This document shows, piece after piece, positions 35,813 through 43,004 of a stretch of 43,726 nt of DNA. Source of the DNA: Pseudohaliea rubra DSM 19751 (GTDB lineage Bacteria; Pseudomonadota; Gammaproteobacteria; Pseudomonadales; Halieaceae); the NCBI RefSeq assembly GCF_000764025.1, contig NZ_KN234768.1, forward strand, positions 1-43,726, given 5' to 3'. Position 1 is the stretch's first letter. Each line of letters starts with the position of its first letter. The notes under the pieces are model-generated. The model did no database searches and was not told the DNA's origin. It worked only from the letters and a program-made list of their open reading frames with translations. The position numbers and the translations under genes were made by a program.

Positions 35813-36581
35813 GGGAGTCGTTCTCCGGCTCTGCCGAGCGATTGAGAAATTGTCGCACCAGCGGCTGGCTGCTGTGGTCCCGCAGCCAGCGCGGATCGCC
35901 GCCGTCGATCATGGTTTTCGAGCCGGCGTCGAGAAACACGGAGTTGCTGGCGATGCCGAAGATGCTCGGCAACTCGTGGGTGACCAGCACCACCGTGGCG
36001 CCGGTGGACTCCTTCAGCTCGAGAATCAGGTCATCGAGGCGCCGCGAGCTGATCGGGTCGAGGCCGGCGGAGGGTTCGTCAAAAAAGAGAATCTCCGGGT
36101 CCAGGGCAATGGCCCGGGCCAGCGCCGCTCGTTTGCGCATGCCGCCGGAGATCGCCGAGGGCAGATAGTCCTCGTAGCCGGCAAGCCCCACTAACGCGAG
36201 CTTGTAGCGGACGATACCTGCTATGGCGTCGGTGCTGTAGTCGGTGTAGTGCGTCAGCGGTAGCGCCACGTTCTCCGCCAGGGTCATGGCGCTGAGCAGG
36301 GCGCCGGCCTGGTAAGTGATGCCCCAGCTGCGCCGGAGCCGCTGCCGTGTGCGAGCGTCGGCCCGGACCAGGCTCTCGCCGCCGTAGCAGATGTCGCCGG
36401 CGGCGGGGCGCAGGAGCCCGAGGAGGTGCTTGAGCAGCGTGCTCTTGCCACAGCCGGAGCCGCCCATGATCACGAAGATGTCGCCCCGGTTGATGTTAAA
36501 GGTCAGGTCGCGCTGCAGGACGTTGCTGCCGAAGGCCATGGTCAGCCCGGCGACGGAAATGGCGGCATCGGCGCGGTCCAC
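35805..36581 (-). CDS. ABC transporter ATP-binding protein, MlaF-like
   Basis: A 258-residue ATPase. Walker A is GGSGCGKST (near residue 40), the signature is SGGMRKRAALARA, Walker B is ILFFDEPSAGLDP, and the switch His is in VTHEL. These features match MlaF. The stop lies inside the MCE gene; the start is one base from the permease stop. It would power lipid movement with the permease encoded upstream. Confidence 0.93.
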   Translation of the reverse strand: MDRADAAISVAGLTMAFGSNVLQRDLTFNINRGDIFVIMGGSGCGKSTLLKHLLGLLRPAAGDICYGGESLVRADARTRQRLRRSWGITYQAGALLSAMTLAENVALPLTHYTDYSTDAIAGIVRYKLALVGLAGYEDYLPSAISGGMRKRAALARAIALDPEILFFDEPSAGLDPISSRRLDDLILELKESTGATVVLVTHELPSIFGIASNSVFLDAGSKTMIDGGDPRWLRDHSSQPLVRQFLNRSAEPENDSHG

Positions 36582-36582
36582 C

Positions 36583-37707
36583 TCAGATCCCCAGTTGCTG
36601 GAAGAGAATGTTCATGCCGGCGTCGGCAACGATGAGATAGACCACGGCCGTGACCACAGCCTCGGTCGTTGCGCGACCGACGGCGGCGGCATTGCGGCCG
36701 GCACTCATGCCCGCACGGGAGCCGGCGAGGGCAATGAGGAAGGCGAAGAGCACGCCCTTGCCGATTCCCACGAAGGCATGGGTAAAGGAAAAGGCATCCT
36801 CCAGCTGGCTCAGGTACTGCAGGGCGCTGATGCCCATGCCCCCGGCGACGATGCCGCCGCCGATAATGCCCAGGAGGTCGGCGTAGACCACAAGCAGCGG
36901 CATGGTGACCACCAGGGCGAGCATCCGCGGCGCGACGAGGAATTCCATGGGTGACAGGCCGAGGGTGGCGATGGCGTCGACCTCCTCGTTTCCCTGCATG
37001 GTCCCGAGCTGTGCGGCGTAGGCGGCGCCGGTGCGCCCGGCCATAACGACGGCGGTCATCAGCGCGCCCATCTCCCGAAGCATGCCGATGGCCACGAGAT
37101 CGGCCACGTAGACCTCCGCGCCGAACTGCTGCAGCTGCACGGCGCCGAGGTAGGCCAGGATCATGCCGACCAGCACGCTGGTCAGGGTGATGATGGGCAG
37201 GGCGTCGGGGCCGGCCTGGTAGAGGCAGTCGCGCAGGTCGACCCAGCGGGTCGCGGAGCCCGGCACGAAAGTGCGACCGCAGGCGCGCAGGGCGTCACCG
37301 AGAAAGGCCAGGGAGTCGAGGACTTCCTCGCCGATCTCGTGCAGCTGTTGCCGCAGGGCTGCTGCGGAAAAAAGGCCGTGCCGCGATGCCCGCGAGGACG
37401 CCGCCGGAGCGGTGGCGGTGGCCAGCCGCAGGAGCGCGGCAAGCCCGTCGGGCAGGCTGGTGCTGTCGAGGCTGCCCCCGGCCCCGCGGCAGGCCTCATG
37501 GCAGGCCAGCAGGAAGGCCGGAAGGCGCGAGTCCCAGTCGGCCACGGCATCGGCCGCCACGGTGAGCCGCCTTGGCGGCACTGCACGCAGGCGTTCGACA
37601 ATCGCATCGGTATCCGGGAGCCGGGTACCTCGCCAGGGGCCTGCGAGGCGCAGGCACGCCCCATCGGCATCGACGGTGAGATCACAGCTGGGCCCGACGT
37701 CAGCCAT
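36583..37707 (-). CDS. MlaE-family permease with N-terminal STAS-like domain
   Basis: A 374-residue permease. Residues about 1-100 form a STAS-like domain, replacing the separate MlaB protein of E. coli; the membrane part begins near residue 160 (LPIITLTSVLVGMILAYLGAVQLQQFGAEVYVADLVAIGMLREMGAL). The signature AAQLGTMQGNEEVDAIATLGLSP and GRNAAAVGRATTEAVV are diagnostic of MlaE. A 16-base perfect palindrome lies just upstream. Confidence 0.92.
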   Translation of the reverse strand: MADVGPSCDLTVDADGACLRLAGPWRGTRLPDTDAIVERLRAVPPRRLTVAADAVADWDSRLPAFLLACHEACRGAGGSLDSTSLPDGLAALLRLATATAPAASSRASRHGLFSAAALRQQLHEIGEEVLDSLAFLGDALRACGRTFVPGSATRWVDLRDCLYQAGPDALPIITLTSVLVGMILAYLGAVQLQQFGAEVYVADLVAIGMLREMGALMTAVVMAGRTGAAYAAQLGTMQGNEEVDAIATLGLSPMEFLVAPRMLALVVTMPLLVVYADLLGIIGGGIVAGGMGISALQYLSQLEDAFSFTHAFVGIGKGVLFAFLIALAGSRAGMSAGRNAAAVGRATTEAVVTAVVYLIVADAGMNILFQQLGI

Positions 37708-37733
37708 CGCGGTGCCTTGCTCCCCTTGCTTTA

Positions 37734-37749
37734 ACTGCCCCGGGGCAGT
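37734..37749. promoter_or_regulatory. 16-bp perfect palindrome upstream of the lipid transporter operon
   Basis: ACTGCCCCGGGGCAGT lies 27 bases upstream of the permease start, in the 92-base gap after the DUF3806 gene. There is no T run, so it is unlikely to be a terminator; an operator is plausible. Confidence 0.4.
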
Positions 37750-37799
37750 CTACGGCCGCCGGCGGCGAGGCGCCATTGAAGCAGCGGTGTGTGGGCTGC

Positions 37800-38387
37800 C
37801 TACTGGAAAGGCAGCGGATCCTGCAGCGGACGGATGATGGCCACCGCTTTGTCATAGATGGCCTGCACCGGCGTCAGGTCTCCGGCCTCCCGGCGGCGCG
37901 ACACCATTGTAGCGGGGAATAGGTAATTGTCGCTTTGCCGATAGCGCAGGGCCCGGCTGCGTCCTACGCGGTCCTCGTAGATGACCCAGTGCATGTCCAG
38001 TTCCTCGGCGAGGAGGTCGCCGAGAACGACGCCCATGGCCTGGAGGTTCCGGCGGTCGTCAGCGGTGACGACGTCCTGGTCCAGGAGTCGCTGCAGCACG
38101 GGCAGGTCTTCGGCCGGGTCGCCGGTGAAAAAAGCGCCCAGCTCACTGCGCGCGAGTTCCTCGAGGTCTTCGCGCTGCTGCGCCAGGTAGCGGCGGTCGA
38201 GATCCGTCAGCTCGTCGATGCGCGCTTCGAGGCCCGCGCCCGGCGTGCCTGTGCCCTGGGCACCGGCCGGCGCTGGGGCCAGCGCGCAGAGCAGGAGGCA
38301 GAACGCGAGCACCGGCGCCAGGGTGCTCAGCGATGGACGGGCGGAAAATCGGGCAGGGAAACGCTTGGAGAGAAGCATAGTGGCCAT
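37800..38387 (-). CDS. DUF3806 domain-containing exported protein
   Basis: About 195 residues with a signal peptide (hydrophobic core LSTLAPVLAFCLLLCALAPAPAGA). The C-terminal half (DLLAEELDMHWVIYEDRVGRSRALRYRQSDNYLFPATMVSRR) matches DUF3806, a domain of unknown function. Four starts are possible (38411, 38408, 38387, 38378) and none has a good ribosome site; I chose 38387 as a middle option. The gene is divergent from dapA and precedes the lipid transporter operon on the same strand. Confidence 0.7.
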   Translation of the reverse strand: MATMLLSKRFPARFSARPSLSTLAPVLAFCLLLCALAPAPAGAQGTGTPGAGLEARIDELTDLDRRYLAQQREDLEELARSELGAFFTGDPAEDLPVLQRLLDQDVVTADDRRNLQAMGVVLGDLLAEELDMHWVIYEDRVGRSRALRYRQSDNYLFPATMVSRRREAGDLTPVQAIYDKAVAIIRPLQDPLPFQ

Positions 38388-38451
38388 GGTGGGGGTACCG
38401 GACAACATCATGTACGGAGAGTAGCGCGGAGGGCGCTGACGCTCAATCCGG

Positions 38452-38479
38452 TTGTGTTCGAGGCCGCGGCGTGGATAAT
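38452..38479 (+). promoter_or_regulatory. Sigma70 promoter of dapA-bamC
   Basis: TTGTGT (38452-38457), 16 bases, GATAAT (38474-38479). It lies about 65 bases upstream of the dapA ATG, in the gap to the divergent DUF3806 gene. Confidence 0.6.
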
Positions 38480-38543
38480 TGCGCCTTTGGCGCGGTGCGG
38501 CCGCCGAGCGCCGCTCGCCTGTCCCGTCCCCCGGAGTCCTCGC

Positions 38544-39416
38544 ATGATCACTGGCAGTATTGTCGCCCTCGTCACCCCGATGCACGTCGACGGCAGTCTC
38601 GACTGGGCAGCGCTCGAGCGGCTCCTGGATCTTCATATCACGTCCGGGACCGCTGCTGTCGGCGTGACCGGGACCACCGGCGAGAGCGCGACGCTCTCCG
38701 TGCCCGAGCATATGGCGATCATCCGCCACTGCGTCGACTATGTGAGCGGCCGCATACCGGTTATTGCCGGCACTGGCGCCAACGCCACCCGTGAGGCCAT
38801 CGAGCTCACCCGCGCTGCCGCGGAAGCCGGCGCCGACGCCTGTCTCCTTGTCACCCCCTATTACAACCGGCCGACCCAGGCCGGTATGTACGAACACTTT
38901 CGCGCCATCGCCGACGCCGTGGCCATCCCCCAGCTTCTCTACAACGTGCCGGCGCGCTGCGGTGTGGATCTGGCTAATGACACCGCACTGGCGCTGGCGC
39001 GGCACGACAATATTGTCGGGATCAAGGACGCGACCGGGAACATGGAGCGCGCCCGGGACCTGCTGGCCCGCGCGCCCGAGGGTTTTGCCGTCTACTCCGG
39101 CGACGACCCCACGGCGCGGGAGCTGATGCTCGCCGGCGGCCACGGCAATGTTTCTGTCACCGCCAACGTGGTGCCGGAACTCATGGCCGCGCTCTGCCGG
39201 GCGGCCATTGCCGGCGACGCGGAGGAAGCCGCTGCCCTTGACGAGCGCCTCGCCGCGTTGACCTCGGCCCTGTTTCTGGAACCGAACCCCATTCCCGTGA
39301 AGTGGGCCCTGGCCCACCTCGGGCTCATCGGCCCCGGCATCCGCCTGCCGCTGACCCCGCTGGACCACAAGCTTGAAGCGGTCCTGCGCGATGCGCTGGC
39401 GGGAGTCACGGCATGA
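38544..39416 (+). CDS. dapA: 4-hydroxy-tetrahydrodipicolinate synthase
   Basis: A 290-residue TIM-barrel enzyme of lysine and diaminopimelate synthesis that condenses pyruvate with aspartate semialdehyde. The Schiff-base lysine is K161 (GIKDATGN), in the same numbered position as in E. coli; the catalytic Tyr is in LLYNVPAR and the Thr pair in GTTGES. The start at 38544 (MITGSIVALVTPM) is the family N-terminus. It overlaps bamC by ATGA. Confidence 0.97.
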   Translation: MITGSIVALVTPMHVDGSLDWAALERLLDLHITSGTAAVGVTGTTGESATLSVPEHMAIIRHCVDYVSGRIPVIAGTGANATREAIELTRAAAEAGADACLLVTPYYNRPTQAGMYEHFRAIADAVAIPQLLYNVPARCGVDLANDTALALARHDNIVGIKDATGNMERARDLLARAPEGFAVYSGDDPTARELMLAGGHGNVSVTANVVPELMAALCRAAIAGDAEEAAALDERLAALTSALFLEPNPIPVKWALAHLGLIGPGIRLPLTPLDHKLEAVLRDALAGVTA

Positions 39417-40459
39417 GAGGGGGTGCCGGCGTCCTGGCCACCGGCCTGCTCGCGATCGCCCTCAGCGGCTGCGGCTATCTCTTTGGCGACGACGGGTATT
39501 TCCAGGACCGTTCCCAGGCCTACCGCGAAGCGGTGGAACTGGCGGTGATCGACGTGCCGGCGGACATGGACAGCACGGCCCTCGAGGAACTTTACGCTAT
39601 TCCGCCGGTGCAGAGCGACCTGCTCCTCGCCGGGGAGTTCGAAGTACCCAGGCCGGATCCGCTCGCCGCCGGTTCGGCGGAGCAGCTTGTGCGCATCCAG
39701 AAGCTCGGCGACGACAGCTGGGCCCTCATCGGCGTTGCTCCCGGGCAGCTCTGGCCCCAGGTGCGCAGCTTCCTCTCCGCCGCCGGCGTGCAGGTCGCCC
39801 GGGCCGACGCGCGCCAGGGCATCATCGACACAGACTGGCTGCAGCTCCAGGACGCCTCTGGTGAGTCGCGCTTCCGCTTCCGCATCGAGCGGGGAGTGCA
39901 GCGCGGCAGCAGCGAGCTGCACGTGCTGCAGAAGTCCCGCCTTGGTGAGGACGACGAATGGCCGGCGGTGTCCGACGACAGGGCGCAGGAGGCCGATATG
40001 CTGCGCGGTGTTGCGCAGTACCTCGCCAACAGCGCCGAGACCGCGCCGGTGTCCATGATGGCGGACCAGGCGATCAGCGCCGGCGGACGCGTTTCCCTGG
40101 AAGAGGCCGACGATGGCGAGACCTACATAGCCCTTGGCCTGCCCTTCAACCGGGCATGGGCGTCCCTCGCCCTGGCGGTGGAGGATGCCTATTTCGAGAT
40201 TACGGACCGCGACCGCAGTGCTGGCCGCTATTACCTGCGCTTCCTCGGCCCCGACAAGGATGACGAGGGCGGCTGGTTCGACTGGCTCACGGGCGGCAAG
40301 GAACGCGACCCACTTGCGGACCGCCGCTTCCTGCTCACCGTGGACGCCGTGAACGGTGATGGCGTGGAGATCCGCCTGGCCCAGGATGACGACGGCGATC
40401 CGCTGGAAAAGCGCCAGCATCAGTCACTTCTGGCGAAGATTCAGAGCAACATCGACTAG
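39413..40459 (+). CDS. bamC: Outer-membrane assembly lipoprotein BamC
   Basis: A 348-residue lipoprotein of the BAM complex, lipidated at C20 (ALSGC). The unstructured N-terminal region that contacts BamD follows (YREAVELAVIDVPADMDSTALEELYAIPPV). Two helix-grip domains come next, with LGDDSWALIGVAPGQLWPQVRSFL starting the first and YIALGLPFNRAWASLALAVEDA starting the second. The dapA-bamC order is the classical one in gammaproteobacteria. Confidence 0.92.
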   Translation: MRGGAGVLATGLLAIALSGCGYLFGDDGYFQDRSQAYREAVELAVIDVPADMDSTALEELYAIPPVQSDLLLAGEFEVPRPDPLAAGSAEQLVRIQKLGDDSWALIGVAPGQLWPQVRSFLSAAGVQVARADARQGIIDTDWLQLQDASGESRFRFRIERGVQRGSSELHVLQKSRLGEDDEWPAVSDDRAQEADMLRGVAQYLANSAETAPVSMMADQAISAGGRVSLEEADDGETYIALGLPFNRAWASLALAVEDAYFEITDRDRSAGRYYLRFLGPDKDDEGGWFDWLTGGKERDPLADRRFLLTVDAVNGDGVEIRLAQDDDGDPLEKRQHQSLLAKIQSNID

Positions 40460-40465
40460 GGGACA

Positions 40466-41233
40466 GTGGTGCGCGTCGCGTCCCTCGGCAGCGGCAGCAA
40501 AGGCAACGCAACCGTGGTCGCCAGCGGCGACACCTGTGTGCTTGTCGACTGCGGTTTCTCTGTGCGCGAGGCGACCCGGCGCCTGGCCCGCCTCGGCCTT
40601 GTCCCCGGCGATCTCGACGCCATTCTCGTCACCCACGAGCACAGCGACCACGCTGCCGGCGTCGGCACCCTGTCCCGGGGCCACGGCATTCCCGTCTACG
40701 CCAGCCACGGCACGGCCGCCAGTGGCCGCCTCGGCGAGTGTGCCGCCCTCGTCCGCTTCAACGCCGGGGAGGCGTTTACCGTCGGCGGGGTAACCGTGTG
40801 CTCAGTGGCCGTGCCGCACGACGCCCGCGAGCCCTGCCAGTACCGCCTCGCCGCCGGCGGCCGTGAGCTCGGCGTCCTCACGGACCTCGGCAGCGTCACC
40901 CCCCACGTGGTGGCCGCCTACCGCGGTTGTCAGGGCCTGGTGCTCGAGTTCAATCACGATACCGCCATGCTCGCCGCCGGCACCTATCCGCCGGCACTCA
41001 AGCGCCGGGTCGGCGGCGACTGGGGCCACCTCAACAACCGCCAGGCCAGCGAGCTCCTCGCGGCCGTCGACGGCCCGGCGCTCCGGCACCTGGTGATCGC
41101 TCACATGAGCGAGCAGAACAACAGCCAGGCGGCGGTACGCGAGGTCCTCGCGGCGGAGCATCCCGGCTGGCTGGAGCGGGCGCACTGGGCCTGCCAGGGC
41201 GAGGGCTTCGGCTGGATTGCTCTCGACGGGTGA
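40466..41233 (+). CDS. Metallo-beta-lactamase-fold hydrolase, YycJ/PhnP-like
   Basis: A 255-residue metal-dependent hydrolase. SLGSGSKGNATVV starts the fold; the metal motif is THEHSDHAAG (HxHxDH), a third His is in VPHDA, an Asp is in LTDLGSV, and a final His is in IAHMSEQN. The YycJ/WalJ group includes proposed DNA exonucleases or phosphodiesterases; the substrate here is unknown. The GTG start follows AGGGGACA six bases after the bamC stop. Similar genes sit after bamC in other gammaproteobacteria. Confidence 0.88.
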   Translation: MVRVASLGSGSKGNATVVASGDTCVLVDCGFSVREATRRLARLGLVPGDLDAILVTHEHSDHAAGVGTLSRGHGIPVYASHGTAASGRLGECAALVRFNAGEAFTVGGVTVCSVAVPHDAREPCQYRLAAGGRELGVLTDLGSVTPHVVAAYRGCQGLVLEFNHDTAMLAAGTYPPALKRRVGGDWGHLNNRQASELLAAVDGPALRHLVIAHMSEQNNSQAAVREVLAAEHPGWLERAHWACQGEGFGWIALDG

Positions 41234-41244
41234 ATGAATGGTTT

Positions 41245-41280
41245 TGTCGGGGACTTGCGTAGTGTCGGGGAGCGACTGAG
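41245..41280 (+). repeat. Partial third copy of the conserved-loop element
   Basis: GTGTCGGGGAGCGACTGAG (41262-41280) matches the loop core of the hairpins at 12415-12481 and 12539-12597. It is preceded by a direct repeat of TGTCGGGGA at 41245 with an 18-base period. No long complementary arms flank it, so it may be a decayed copy or a different form. It lies in the 103-base gap between the hydrolase gene and the LRR lipoprotein gene. Confidence 0.5.
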
Positions 41281-41336
41281 GGCATCTTCCCGCTGGCGCC
41301 CCGGGAATCCACTAGCAGGTACACTCCGGGAGGGCC

Positions 41337-41822
41337 TCAGCAGTGTTCCGGCAGGTTCAGTTCGGCGATCTTGAGGCGAGACGACGGGCAGGTCATCCGG
41401 TCGTTGCCGGACAGATCCAGGCGCTCGAGCGCATCCAGGGCGAACAGCGGCGCCGGGTCGTCGATGCGGTTGTTCGCCAGCAGCAGAATCTCGAGGCCCG
41501 TCGCCGCGGTCAGCGGTGTTACGTCTTCGATCGCGTTGCCGGAGAGGCGCACCCGCGTGAGCCCGGTGAACACCTCGAGACGGGTGAGGTCCGTGATGCC
41601 CGCCTGGCTGCAGTCCAGCAGCGTGAGCTCGTCGGCACTGGTGACCTCCTGATCGATGATGTGCTGGATGACGCATTCACGCAGGGCCTCGTCGGCGAGC
41701 GAGAAGTCGCTGAACAGGGCCGGCGGCGTGTACAGAGTGCGGTCGTTGAAGGTGACGGCGTAATCGGCGCAGCCCGCGGTCAGCAGAGCGGCGAACAGCA
41801 ATGCGAAGCGGTGCGGTCGCAT
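41337..41822 (-). CDS. Leucine-rich-repeat lipoprotein
   Basis: A 161-residue lipoprotein, lipidated at C18 (LLTAGC). The C-terminal half contains about four leucine-rich repeats (LTRLEVFTGLTRVRLSGN, TPLTAATGLEILLLANN, LFALDALERLDLSGND), the internalin-like type that usually binds proteins. The start at 41822 gives a normal signal peptide; 41834 is possible. Two Cys near residues 52 and 74 and a terminal HC may form disulphides. It is divergent from the cyclase-like gene. Confidence 0.75.
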   Translation of the reverse strand: MRPHRFALLFAALLTAGCADYAVTFNDRTLYTPPALFSDFSLADEALRECVIQHIIDQEVTSADELTLLDCSQAGITDLTRLEVFTGLTRVRLSGNAIEDVTPLTAATGLEILLLANNRIDDPAPLFALDALERLDLSGNDRMTCPSSRLKIAELNLPEHC

Positions 41823-41856
41823 GGGCGGGTCCATCGGGGCTGCCGCAGGTCGTGGT

Positions 41857-41865
41857 AGCATAGCA
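41857..41865 (-). promoter_or_regulatory. Extended -10 of the LRR lipoprotein gene
   Basis: The minus strand reads TGC-TATGCT about 35 bases upstream of the ATG, an extended -10 form. No -35 hexamer is seen. The 102-base gap to the divergent gene also holds the AAGGAG site of the latter. Confidence 0.4.
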
Positions 41866-41924
41866 CGCGTTTTTGCTGCCGGCTGCGCCGATGCCGGCCG
41901 CACCTTCTAAGGAGTGGGACCCCC

Positions 41925-43004
41925 GTGGAAGCAATCAGTCTCGTACAGCGAGGAAACCTGCAGAGCCTCGAGCGCACGCTGCGCCGCCAGTGGCGTCTTG
42001 GGCAGAACATCGTCCTCTGCTGGTCGCTGGATGAGCACGGTTTGCTGGTGATTTTCGTACCGCATTACTTCCTCGGCAATTTCTGCGCGCCGGGGCGGGA
42101 CGGCAGGGTGGGCGCCGAGGACAACGAGCGCTACGTGCGCAGCCTGATTTCCGGCTGCCGGCGCAAGGCCAGGGACGAACTCTTTGCTATCGCCGAGCGC
42201 CTGAGCGCTGCGCCGACCTTCATAAAGCTCGATCAGCCTCTGCAGGATACCCCGCCGGTGATCGATGGTGTCGAGGAGCTCATTCGGCGCTATGGCCTCA
42301 ACTTTGTCGAAGGCCGCGGGGTACTGCTCTTCGACATCTGCGATTTCTCGCTGCATACACCCTTTGAGCAGGCAAGCCAGCTGAACAGCCTGTCTTACTC
42401 CATGAACTCCGTTTACAACAAGCTCTCTGCGCTGGGCCTTGAAATCCACTTCGCAAGGACCACCACCGGCGACGGCTATTATGTGTGGAACCGGGATACG
42501 GGGCCGGAGGCCGACCGGCTGCTCTTCGACTTCCTGGTGCTCACGGCGCTGGATAACGCCCTGGCCCGGGCCGCCTCCCGGGGCAAAACCGTGCCGGTGC
42601 TTCGCGCCGGCTTCCACTGCGGCAGCCACTACGAGCTTTACCAGGCCGAAGGTGTCAACCCGAGCGTCTTCAGCTACATCGTCGGTACGGTCACCATCGA
42701 GCTGGCGCGTATGCTTGAGGCTGCACAGCCCGGCCAGTTGCTCGTCGGTGACTTCCGCGCCGGCGCACCGGCCTTCGTCGCCGAGCGCAGCGCGGGCCTG
42801 GCGCGGGTCCTGGGTCTGAAGATGATGGGACAGTCCCTCGACGGGCTGCGCTGCTGGCTCACCGGCACCGCCGGCGGCGGCGAGCCGCGGGCGCTGGCGT
42901 TTCGCGATAAACACGGCCTCGCCCACCGTGCCTACAACCTTGAACTCGAGGTCGACCTCGAGGGCGAACCTCTGCACCTTGGCCTGCGCCCCGGGGACCC
43001 GTGA
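41925..43004 (+). CDS. Class III nucleotidyl cyclase-like protein of unknown specificity
   Basis: A 359-residue soluble protein. Residues about 130-300 look like a class III cyclase homology domain: LLFDICDFS (metal Asp D137), TTTGDGYYVW (second metal Asp D183), and YIVGTVTIELARML with R262 where cyclases have the phosphate-binding Arg. The base-reading residues differ from adenylate cyclases: the usual Lys three residues before the GD is Thr, the Asp of the DIWG-type motif is Tyr, and the conserved Asn is Ile. Residues 1-125 are an unassigned domain. The GTG start has AAGGAG ten bases before it. The stop overlaps rsmJ (GTGA). It could be a cyclase with changed base choice or a non-catalytic nucleotide binder. 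Confidence 0.6.
   Translation: MEAISLVQRGNLQSLERTLRRQWRLGQNIVLCWSLDEHGLLVIFVPHYFLGNFCAPGRDGRVGAEDNERYVRSLISGCRRKARDELFAIAERLSAAPTFIKLDQPLQDTPPVIDGVEELIRRYGLNFVEGRGVLLFDICDFSLHTPFEQASQLNSLSYSMNSVYNKLSALGLEIHFARTTTGDGYYVWNRDTGPEADRLLFDFLVLTALDNALARAASRGKTVPVLRAGFHCGSHYELYQAEGVNPSVFSYIVGTVTIELARMLEAAQPGQLLVGDFRAGAPAFVAERSAGLARVLGLKMMGQSLDGLRCWLTGTAGGGEPRALAFRDKHGLAHRAYNLELEVDLEGEPLHLGLRPGDP

Noticed and set aside
41925-43004. Pycsar-type anti-phage defence call for the cyclase-like gene
   Set aside because: No effector gene is adjacent and the neighbours are housekeeping; the base-reading residues alone cannot identify a pyrimidine cyclase.
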